DNA of 6,397 nt from Gammaproteobacteria bacterium. Its GTDB lineage: Bacteria > Pseudomonadota > Gammaproteobacteria > J113. Positions 1 through 6,397 of the stretch are shown here, in pieces (position 1 is the first letter of the stretch; the number at the start of each line of letters is the position of its first letter). Position numbers and translations under genes: made by a program. The stretch lies in assembly GCA_003694425.1 (NCBI GenBank), contig RFJX01000176.1, positions 1 through 6,397 of the forward strand. Reading direction: 5' to 3'. A model generated the notes under the pieces. That model was given only the letters and a program-made list of their open reading frames with translations, was not told the DNA's origin and did not search any database.

Positions 1-1565
1 AATCCCACGACTTCATTGAGTGCAGGGAGGGAGAATGGTTCTTCGGAAAGCACCGGAAAAAAGGGCGAAGCCCCTTCAGGCAGGTCAGCGAGACCATGCA
101 TAGCCTCCGGGAGCAGGTTGCACGTGAGTTGCCGGAACTGGGAAATGTTGTCTTCTGGTCGGCCGTTGCCTTTCCCTTTGTTGACTTCACCGCCTCTTCT
201 CCCGAATGGCATCCCTGGCAGGTCATCGACCGGAAAGATCTCACCCGAAAAGGCATCGCGGAGCATGTAACCAATATTCTCGGCAAGGCACGCCGGTATC
301 TGGAAAGCAATCCCTCCGCCAGGTGGTTTTGTCCCCGCGGCAACAGACCGACCCCCGCCGATTGCCGTCGCATTGCCGAGGTGCTGCGTCCGAATTTTGA
401 GTTCTTCGAGTCTCCCCGCTCGCGCGCCCGGCGAAGGGAAGAGGAAATCCGCTACTATACCGAAAAACAGACCCACGCGCTGGACACCATGGAATGGAAC
501 CCGCGCGTTGCCTTCGTAGGTCCCGCAGGCACCGGTAAAACCATGCTGGCCGTGGAAGCTGCCCGGCGTGCCGCAGCCCGGGGACGCCGGGTCCTCCTGC
601 TCTGCTTCAACAGACTCCTCGGATACTGGATGCAGGAACAGGTTGGCGACCTCGCGCCCGCGGTCTTCTCCGGTACGTTTCATCATTTCCTGTTATGCCT
701 GACGGACGATCATCCTCCCGCCGGACACGACCCGCAATTCTGGGAGAAAGAACTGCCTGAACAAGCAGTGGAAGTGCTCCTCTCCGAGGATAAACGCATC
801 AGGTATCCGGGTTTTGAATTACCATTTGATGATCTGATCATTGACGAGGCTCAGGACCTGCTGAAACCAGCCTTTCTTGATGTACTGGATCTAGTGCTCG
901 ACGGCGGGCTGCGATACGGTCGCTGGCTGATCTTCGGCGATTTTGTCAACCAGAGCATCTATACACCCGGAGCGGCCGCTACGTGGGAGACACTGGAAGA
1001 AAGACTTGCCCCCTACATCAGTGGCTTCCCCATATTCCGCCTCGCAGACAACTGCAGAAATACGCCTCGTATTGCTAGTTTTGTAGAAACCGCCGCACGC
1101 CTGAATCCGGGATACACATCCGTACTCCGTCCGGACCGGATCGAATATCATGACCCGGAACTGCATTTCTGGGATGATAGGGAAGAGCAGCAACAGATTC
1201 TGATCCGGACCCTTGAGTCACTCTGGAAGGAGGGTTTCCGGGGGGATGACATCGTTCTCCTCTCCACACGGGCAGGACCGCAAAGCGCCGCATCCCGGAT
1301 CAGTACAAGCCCCTGGAAGGAACGCCTCAGGCCCTGCGACAGCAAAGGGACAGGTTATATCCGTCACTGTACCATTCATGCCTTCAAGGGACTCGAAGCC
1401 CCTGTAGTGATTGTAACGGATCTGGAGGAGATCGCCTCACCCGACGCACGGACACTTTTCTACGTTGCCGCCTCGCGTGCACTGGATTACCTGATCGTCC
1501 TTGCCAGAAAACAGGTACGCATCGACCTTGTGGATATTGTCACCGGAAACAAACGCTTCCAATAA
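1..1565 (+). CDS. NERD nuclease domain-UvrD-like SF1 helicase fusion, 5'-partial
   Basis: Probable DNA helicase with an N-terminal nuclease-related (NERD) domain, acting in defence or DNA processing. The first in-frame ATG is at 96, but the frame is open to the window edge (first full codon at 3), and the 31 codons before the ATG fit the family, so the true start is upstream; 520 residues are visible. Numbering from codon 3: residues 1-100 resemble the end of a NERD domain (GEW at 10-12, SPFRQ at 23-27, then a hydrophobic strand with AFPF). The NERD catalytic acidic/ExK residues would lie upstream and are not seen. The helicase part is complete: Q-motif-like YTEKQ (152-156), Walker A GPAGTGKT (173-180, nt 519-542), Walker B DEAQD (281-285, nt 843-857), motif III GDFVNQSIY (about 312-320), motif IV around DNCRNTPRI, motif V TIHAFKGLE (457-465), motif VI YVAASRA (487-493). 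It is short for UvrD, lacking large 1B/2B insertions. It precedes drmA by 14 bp, suggesting co-transcription. Helicase assignment is firm; NERD assignment is good but rests on a fragment; a defence role is inferred from its neighbours. Confidence 0.9.
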   Translation, partial: SHDFIECREGEWFFGKHRKKGRSPFRQVSETMHSLREQVARELPELGNVVFWSAVAFPFVDFTASSPEWHPWQVIDRKDLTRKGIAEHVTNILGKARRYLESNPSARWFCPRGNRPTPADCRRIAEVLRPNFEFFESPRSRARRREEEIRYYTEKQTHALDTMEWNPRVAFVGPAGTGKTMLAVEAARRAAARGRRVLLLCFNRLLGYWMQEQVGDLAPAVFSGTFHHFLLCLTDDHPPAGHDPQFWEKELPEQAVEVLLSEDKRIRYPGFELPFDDLIIDEAQDLLKPAFLDVLDLVLDGGLRYGRWLIFGDFVNQSIYTPGAAATWETLEERLAPYISGFPIFRLADNCRNTPRIASFVETAARLNPGYTSVLRPDRIEYHDPELHFWDDREEQQQILIRTLESLWKEGFRGDDIVLLSTRAGPQSAASRISTSPWKERLRPCDSKGTGYIRHCTIHAFKGLEAPVVIVTDLEEIASPDARTLFYVAASRALDYLIVLARKQVRIDLVDIVTGNKRFQ

Positions 1566-1579
1566 ACCCCTGTCCGGGA
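1566..1579 (+). other. 14-bp junction between the NERD-helicase gene and drmA
   Basis: Only 14 bases separate the TAA stop (1563-1565) from the drmA ATG (1580). There is no room for a terminator or promoter, so the two genes are probably read from one transcript. The only purine-rich run, GGGA at 1576-1579, abuts the ATG and is too close to be a good Shine-Dalgarno site, so drmA translation may depend on coupling to the upstream gene. The start is supported by the protein: the predicted N-terminus, with a short leader then an amphipathic helix ending in ELVGP (residues 21-25), looks like the normal beginning of the family, and no in-frame ATG, GTG or TTG lies between the upstream stop and 1580. 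Confidence 0.6.
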
Positions 1580-4500
1580 ATGCTTGAGAATAATCCGAAC
1601 CTCCGCAATCGCGAAAAGCTGATTCACGCTCTGAAAGCCGAGCTGGTGGGCCCCAATCCAGTCGGGGAGGAGATCGATTGCTCGGGAGAAATTATAGTTG
1701 TGAAGGAAAAAAAGGATCTCTTCAGACCGTGGCGACAGAAAGGCACGGGAGAGGAAATTCTGACCCTGGATAGTCCCTGCGGACGATACGGGGTCGGAGT
1801 CCTGTATCCTCGTGGAGTCGCCATAGAAAATGGGGACGACGCTCCGGAAAACGGCCCGGGTGAGGACGCAGGCTACGAGGAGGAGGGAGAAGACCGGATT
1901 ACGGTGCCCCGGGTATATGAAACCGAAGGTGCAGAGCTTGAACCCGATGCTCTTGACTTTGACCTGTCGCTGGCCAATTCCTACCGTCCGAGTAGTATGG
2001 CTATTAGTTTCCTGACACGTTTCCCGGAAAACGCCCGGCTGAACATACAGGTTACCGGGGGTCGCTACTTCAGGAAAGAAGTCAGGACAGAAGATGTAAC
2101 AGAGAACGGTGACAGGGAGAAGAAAGAGGATGTCGGTAACAATGAGAAGAGTGAAAATGCCGGTGACAATGGGAAGAGAGAGGAAAAAGATCAGGAAGAA
2201 GCCGGGCTAAAGTACAAAAAACACTGGTGGCTGCGCCTCCCCGTGCGCATGGATTTTAGCATCGCTGCCGGGAAGTTGCTCGGGAATGGAAGGCAGCGCC
2301 TCTGCCCCCGGCCTTCCGAATCGGTAAATACGGAAGATCTGGACCTGTCCATGGAGGTGTTCTCCCGGCCCACCGGAAACCCACGCGAACGACTCATTAC
2401 CGTCTCTCTGGTCAACAGGAGCAGCAAAACGAACAATTACGATGATTCCTGTCTTTTCCAGACCCATTTTACCGCCACGGTCGAGACTCCGGACGGAAAC
2501 GCGCACATCCTCCCTTACCCGGTCACAGAACGTACCTCGGCAGATGGGAAAGATGATGAGGAAACCCGTCTTGCACGCGAGGAGGAGGAATCACTGGACC
2601 TGCTCTACAGAAACCGGTGCACCTGGGCCGTCGGCCATGGCTGTGCTGCCAACTGGTTGTATAACTGGTTGCATGGAAAAAGCGCCGGATTTGCAAAACA
2701 GGTCAGCGCAGAGCCTCTTCCTGTGGTCGAGGTGCCTTCGATAACCCCTGATATCAGACGTCCCGACGGGACCGATCTCAGGGTGCCTATGGCGTCCCTC
2801 GCAGGCCTTGTGGAGGGCGATGACGGTTTCGAGGCGCTGGAAGAAGTGGTCAGGCTGTACTCGAAATGGATAGACGAAAGGGAGGCCGAAATTGACGATC
2901 TGCCCGGGAAGTACCGGTCGACCGCCCGAAGGCACATTGCCCGGGCACGCTCCTGTGCTGCACGTATGCGTGACGGCATCACCTTCCTCGGGCAGGACGC
3001 GCACGCCCTGAACGCGTTCCGCCTGGCCAACCATGCTATCCTTCTGCAACAGGCGAGGGATTCCCGCGAACCACGGGAAGCAAAATACGACAGCAGACAG
3101 CATCGCCTTAGCTTCTCCAGACCGTACGCTCCCGTTGATCTGTCAGGCCTGCCTGATACCAGAGGGTACTGGCGTGCCTTCCAGATTGCTTTCCTGCTGA
3201 TGACTCTTCGTTCTACCGTAGAGGGAAAGGATCCCGACAGGGAAAATGTCGAGCTTATCTGGTTCCCTACTGGTGGTGGAAAGACTGAAGCCTATCTCGG
3301 GCTGGCAGCCTTTGCCATCTTCTATCGGTACCTGCGGAATCCGCAAGACCACGGCTGCCACGTCCTGATGCGCTATACCCTTCGCCTGCTCACCGCACAA
3401 CAGTTCCAGAGAGCATCCCGGCTCATCTGTGCCATGGAGTATTTGCGGCGAAAGGAAGATGTGCTCGCAAAAGTATCCAGGAATTTCTCCATCGGTATAT
3501 GGCTGGGAAGCAACACAACTCCCAACACCCGGAAAGATGCGATAGCTTTGCTTCGGGATCTGGAAAAGCCGGGCAGGAAAGACGAGAACAGATTCCTTGT
3601 AACTCGGTGCCCCTGGTGCAATGCACAGATGGGCCCCCTGAGAATAACTCGCTCGAAACAACTGGTCCCCGGCTATGAGCGAGGGGAAAATACCGTGGTG
3701 CTGAAATGCCCGGACCCGGACTGCGAGTTTCACAGAGGCCTGCCCGTCTATGTGATTGATGAAGACATCTATGAATACCGCCCCGATCTGATTATCGGAA
3801 CCGTGGACAAGTTCGCTATGCTCGCATGGAGACCCCAGGCGCGTGCCATCTTCGGACTTGATCCCGACGGAAAACGCTTTGTTTCACCTCCAGGCCTGAT
3901 TATTCAGGACGAGCTGCACCTGATTTCGGGGCCTCTGGGTTCCATGGTGGGCCTCTATGAGCCGCTTATAGAGGCCCTCTGTACCGACAATCGCACTGAT
4001 CCCCCGTTACAGCCCAAAATTGTGAGCTCGACGGCCACCATCAGGCGCTACGAATCCCAGATCCGTAGCCTGTATGGCCGCAACAGAACCACACTCTTCC
4101 CACCCCCGGGACTCGACAGCAGCGACTCGTTTTTTGCCCGATATGCTACTGATGAACAGGGCACCCTGCTCCCAGGCCGAAAATACGTCGGGGTTCATGT
4201 CCCCGGGATTGGCTCATTCCAAACGGCCCAGGTTCGGGTCTTTTCCGCGTTGCTCATGGCTTCCGTACCGCTGGAAAAAGAGGAACGGGACCCCTGGTGG
4301 ACCCTGCTGGCCTTTTTCAACAGCCTCCGGGAACTGGGCGGCGCCCTCTCCCTCTTCCAGTCGGACATCCCCGAGTACATGAACGGCATCCGGAAAAGGG
4401 ATGGGCTGGAACAGCGCCGCTTCCTGAACACCATCCTGGAACTCACTGGCCGTATCAGCGGCCAGGAGGTGCCAGAAGCCATCTCACGTCTCGAGGCCCC

Positions 4501-5182
4501 GACTACGGGCAGTCGCCCTGCGGTCGATGTGTGTCTGGCATCGAATATCATCGAGGTCGGTGTGGATATTGACCGCCTCTCGCTTATGGGCGTGGTAGGA
4601 CAGCCCAAAACCACCTCCCAGTACATTCAGGTTACAGGACGGGTGGGCCGGCGATGGTGGGAGCGGCCCGGACTGGTCGTCACCCTGTACTCCGCCTCAA
4701 AACCGCGCGACCGCTCCCACTTCGAAAAATTCAGGAGCTATCACGAACGCCTCTACGCCCAGGTGGAACCGACCAGTGTCACCCCCTTCTCGCCTCCTGC
4801 TCTTGACCGCGCCCTGCATGCCGTGATGATAGCATACGTCCGCCAGTTCGGCGGGATGTTGCTCCAGCCCTGGCCCGTACCATGCGATCTTCTGGAGAAC
4901 CTGAAAGCACTACTGCTGCCCAGAATCTCCCGATCCGAGCCGGAAGAAAGGGAAAACTTCATCGACGTGTTCAACAGACGCATCTCGCAGTGGAAAAGAT
5001 GGGAACGTGCCTCCTGGGAAACCAGCGATGCCAACCCGGGGCTCATGTATCCCGCCGGCGAATATGTACCGGACGAATTCCGGAATATCAGCTGGCCCGT
5101 GCCCATGTCCATGCGAAACGTCGATGCCGAATGTGTCCTGAAAATCAAACTCCCCGACCCTGAACAGCTATCCCATGAATGA
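1580..5182 (+). CDS. drmA: DISARM anti-phage system helicase DrmA
   Basis: Complete 1200-residue SF2 helicase of the DrmA family. In DISARM, DrmA pairs with DrmB to load on DNA and is needed to restrict incoming phage DNA. Visible parts: a variable N-terminal half (1 to about 520) with GVGVLYPRG (71-79) and two acidic, low-complexity segments (81-106 and about 165-215); Walker A FPTGGGKTE (562-570, nt 3263-3289); motif Ia MRYTLRLLTAQQ (597-608); a four-cysteine probable zinc site C677/C680 and C710/C715; IIGTVDKFA (738-746); a DELH Walker B box (777-780, nt 3908-3919) inside QDELHLISGPLGS; motif III SSTAT (816-820); motif V ASNIIEVGVDID (987-998); and motif VI QVTGRVGR (1017-1024, the QxxGRxGR form). 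The tail VEPTSVTPFSPPALDRAL (1062-1079) is also characteristic of the family. All helicase motifs are intact, so the protein looks active. It overlaps drmB by 8 nt. Family assignment is by recognised motif order and wording, not by a search. A broader DUF1998-linked defence helicase is the main alternative. Confidence 0.94.
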   Translation: MLENNPNLRNREKLIHALKAELVGPNPVGEEIDCSGEIIVVKEKKDLFRPWRQKGTGEEILTLDSPCGRYGVGVLYPRGVAIENGDDAPENGPGEDAGYEEEGEDRITVPRVYETEGAELEPDALDFDLSLANSYRPSSMAISFLTRFPENARLNIQVTGGRYFRKEVRTEDVTENGDREKKEDVGNNEKSENAGDNGKREEKDQEEAGLKYKKHWWLRLPVRMDFSIAAGKLLGNGRQRLCPRPSESVNTEDLDLSMEVFSRPTGNPRERLITVSLVNRSSKTNNYDDSCLFQTHFTATVETPDGNAHILPYPVTERTSADGKDDEETRLAREEEESLDLLYRNRCTWAVGHGCAANWLYNWLHGKSAGFAKQVSAEPLPVVEVPSITPDIRRPDGTDLRVPMASLAGLVEGDDGFEALEEVVRLYSKWIDEREAEIDDLPGKYRSTARRHIARARSCAARMRDGITFLGQDAHALNAFRLANHAILLQQARDSREPREAKYDSRQHRLSFSRPYAPVDLSGLPDTRGYWRAFQIAFLLMTLRSTVEGKDPDRENVELIWFPTGGGKTEAYLGLAAFAIFYRYLRNPQDHGCHVLMRYTLRLLTAQQFQRASRLICAMEYLRRKEDVLAKVSRNFSIGIWLGSNTTPNTRKDAIALLRDLEKPGRKDENRFLVTRCPWCNAQMGPLRITRSKQLVPGYERGENTVVLKCPDPDCEFHRGLPVYVIDEDIYEYRPDLIIGTVDKFAMLAWRPQARAIFGLDPDGKRFVSPPGLIIQDELHLISGPLGSMVGLYEPLIEALCTDNRTDPPLQPKIVSSTATIRRYESQIRSLYGRNRTTLFPPPGLDSSDSFFARYATDEQGTLLPGRKYVGVHVPGIGSFQTAQVRVFSALLMASVPLEKEERDPWWTLLAFFNSLRELGGALSLFQSDIPEYMNGIRKRDGLEQRRFLNTILELTGRISGQEVPEAISRLEAPTTGSRPAVDVCLASNIIEVGVDIDRLSLMGVVGQPKTTSQYIQVTGRVGRRWWERPGLVVTLYSASKPRDRSHFEKFRSYHERLYAQVEPTSVTPFSPPALDRALHAVMIAYVRQFGGMLLQPWPVPCDLLENLKALLLPRISRSEPEERENFIDVFNRRISQWKRWERASWETSDANPGLMYPAGEYVPDEFRNISWPVPMSMRNVDAECVLKIKLPDPEQLSHE
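2108..2188 (+). repeat. Three degenerate 27-bp tandem repeats inside drmA
   Basis: Three consecutive 27-bp units (2108-2134, 2135-2161, 2162-2188) each begin GGT(G/A)ACA and pairwise share about 18-19 of 27 bases by hand count. They are in frame and encode three 9-residue units: GDREKKEDV, GNNEKSENA and GDNGKREEK. They sit in a highly charged, probably disordered stretch of the DrmA N-terminal half (about residues 165-215) just before the ordered-looking KKHWWLRLPV. The unit length is a multiple of three, so copy-number change would keep the frame. The divergence between units argues for an old expansion, not a recent one. Confidence 0.65.
5175..5182 (+). other. drmA-drmB overlap with two ATGs (ATGAATGA)
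   Basis: The eight bases hold the drmB ATG (5175-5177), the drmA TGA stop (5180-5182) and a second, out-of-frame ATG at 5179 that overlaps the stop in the classic ATGA arrangement. The second ATG opens only 13 codons before a TAG at 5218-5220. The ATG at 5175 leads into the DrmB frame, so it is the real start. No Shine-Dalgarno-like sequence is visible in the 15 bases before it, which points to translational coupling by ribosomes finishing drmA. Confidence 0.75.
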
Positions 5183-6397
5183 CAGATCCGCAACCCCCGT
5201 ACGCCGTGCCCAGCTCGTAGCCCCGTTCGGGGTGGGGGTCATGATTACCAACCAGCATGGAATTTCCATGCTCTGCGCCTCGCTGGACAACTGGTTCCCG
5301 GAAGCATCGAACCATACTGTCGACGAAAAGGAATTCATCGTCGAAGAGTGGCGGCTGAAAGAGCGGCTCGGGGTCGATCACTTCCGTCTGCCACCCGACT
5401 TCCGGAAGAAAGGCGAGATCAACAGGTATCTGACGGTACCCGCCTTCCGGTTTCCCCAATGGCATTTCTGCCCAAGATGTGGCCGGATGCGCGAGCTTCC
5501 CCTGTCTGTCAGAGGTCGGGTGACGTGTGAACACTGCAAAAACGCAAAGGAGAAATTTACGGTCGAGATGTATCAGGTCCGGTTCATCATGATCTGTGAC
5601 CATGGTCACATCCATGACTTTCCCTGGCGCGAGTGGGTGCACAGGGATCCCTCTCCCACCTGCGGGGGCGAACTGAAGCTGCTTGCCAGGGGCGGAGCCT
5701 CTCTTGCAAGCATTTTCGTCAAATGCGAGGCCTGCGGGAAAAGACGTTCACTGGATCGTATTACGCTGGCCTATAACGACGGCAATACCCACCTCAGCGC
5801 CAACCTTGCCAAAAACCACACCTATACCTGTCCCGGTAAAATGCCCTGGGCAGGGTCCGATGCCCGGACAACCTGCAACAGACCCGTCAGGGGCAGCCTG
5901 CGCAATGCCTCGAACGTCTACTTCGCCGAACTGCGAAGCTCGCTCTACCTGCCCCAAAGTGACGATCGCGATCTGCAGGAGCTGATCGAACTGTTGGAGC
6001 AGCCGAAGTTTACCACGGTTCGAGCGCTGGTCAGCAGTGGAGCACTGTCACTGGAACACTCCCTGAATCTGGTCAGAGAATCCGGGGGGATGGCCCTCAA
6101 ACCCTTCTCGGACAGTCAGCTAAAAAAGGCCCTGAAGTCAGTAGTCATAGGAGGTGGCGAATTCCACCGGGAGGCGAACGAAGGCCCGGTGCCATCCGAC
6201 TCCGAGGAGACAGGCTATCGCCGTGTTGAGTTCAACGTATTGCGAAGGCCTCTGAAAAGCGACCAGCTCACGATTCGTGACCCAGGCCTGGAGGCTTACG
6301 AAAAGGATATACAGCCCTTTTTCTCCCGGATTATGCTGGTAGATCGCCTCCGGGAAACACGGGCGCTGGCGGGATTTACGCGCATCCTCCCCGAGGG
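5175..6397 (+). CDS. drmB: DISARM anti-phage system protein DrmB, 3'-partial
   Basis: N-terminal 407 residues of a DrmB-type protein (DUF1998 family); the frame runs off the window without a stop. DrmB is the partner of the DrmA helicase in the DISARM core complex. Seen: the opening RRAQLVAPFGVGVMI (10-24) and SLDNW (36-40), a typical DrmB start; a four-cysteine cluster C99xxC102 and C118xxC121; CDHGHIHDFPWREW (141-154), with Cys and His residues that could bind metal; C163, C184xxC187, C219 and C234; NASNVYFAELRSSLYLP (244-260); YRRVEFNVLR (348-357); and VDRLRETRALAGFTRI (389-404). The number of paired cysteines suggests two or more structural zinc sites, which is inference. The family is usually around 600 residues, so perhaps a third is missing, including much of the C-terminal DUF1998 region. 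No helicase motifs are seen in the visible part. The start at 5175 overlaps drmA by 8 nt. No frameshift or premature stop was found in the visible part. Confidence 0.93.
   Translation, partial: MNDRSATPVRRAQLVAPFGVGVMITNQHGISMLCASLDNWFPEASNHTVDEKEFIVEEWRLKERLGVDHFRLPPDFRKKGEINRYLTVPAFRFPQWHFCPRCGRMRELPLSVRGRVTCEHCKNAKEKFTVEMYQVRFIMICDHGHIHDFPWREWVHRDPSPTCGGELKLLARGGASLASIFVKCEACGKRRSLDRITLAYNDGNTHLSANLAKNHTYTCPGKMPWAGSDARTTCNRPVRGSLRNASNVYFAELRSSLYLPQSDDRDLQELIELLEQPKFTTVRALVSSGALSLEHSLNLVRESGGMALKPFSDSQLKKALKSVVIGGGEFHREANEGPVPSDSEETGYRRVEFNVLRRPLKSDQLTIRDPGLEAYEKDIQPFFSRIMLVDRLRETRALAGFTRILPE

Noticed and set aside
16..270. Open frame of 84 codons near the window start
   Set aside because: It begins with TTG and overlaps the NERD-helicase frame, which has family-like sequence in the same region.
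971..980. Ten-base palindrome containing a GCGGCCGC core
   Set aside because: It is inside the helicase coding sequence, single, and short enough to be chance in GC-rich DNA; no regulatory role can be supported.
1707..1713. Run of seven A in drmA that could be a slippage or frameshift site
   Set aside because: The frame is intact on both sides and the alternative frames hold no conserved sequence; no following hairpin was evident by eye.
2591..3103. Antisense open frame of about 170 codons
   Set aside because: It lies wholly within drmA on the opposite strand, shows no recognisable domain, and is the kind of long shadow frame expected in GC-rich coding DNA.
3143..3733. Antisense open frame of about 196 codons
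   Set aside because: It is opposite the conserved helicase core of drmA, with no family-like motifs; treated as a shadow of that gene.
5145..5642. Antisense open frame of about 165 codons over the drmA-drmB junction
   Set aside because: The + strand encodes clear DrmB sequence here, including its cysteine cluster; the antisense product has no recognisable features.
5683..5985. Open frame of 100 codons on the + strand near the end
   Set aside because: It is out of frame with drmB and overlaps its conserved CPGKMPW and NASNVYF region.
1..6397. Search for a methylase, PLD nuclease (drmC), transposase, tRNA or CRISPR array
   Set aside because: None was found. All sequence is accounted for by the three genes, so any further DISARM components must lie outside the window.

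Overview
The window is a compact, single-strand (+) gene cassette whose three genes together look like part of a DISARM or DISARM-related anti-phage island. Order: a 5'-truncated gene for a nuclease-related (NERD) domain fused to a UvrD-like superfamily 1 helicase (1-1565), a complete gene for the DISARM helicase DrmA (1580-5182, 1200 aa), and a 3'-truncated gene for the DISARM protein DrmB (from 5175 to the window end, at least 407 aa). The gaps are 14 bp and -8 bp, so the genes are probably one transcript. No promoter, terminator, RNA gene, CRISPR array or mobile element was seen, and no stretch over 300 bases lacks a gene.

Functionally, DrmA and DrmB are known to form the DNA-loading core of DISARM. 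Usual DISARM loci add a PLD-family nuclease-like protein (drmC) plus either an SNF2 helicase with an adenine methylase (class 1: drmD, drmMI) or drmE with a cytosine methylase (class 2: drmE, drmMII). Here the gene directly upstream of drmA is neither a recognisable SNF2 helicase nor a methylase. It is a putative nuclease-helicase. This unusual partner is the most interesting point of the window: it may mark a DISARM variant, a DISARM-related multigene array, or simply a neighbouring defence gene. Any methylase and drmC would lie outside the window, so the system class cannot be settled here.

The host is a prokaryote of moderately high GC content (mid-50s per cent by eye), with mixed arginine codons (CGN and AGA/AGG) and weak or absent Shine-Dalgarno sequences before the two visible starts. 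There is no taxonomic marker, and I cannot choose between bacterium and archaeon.
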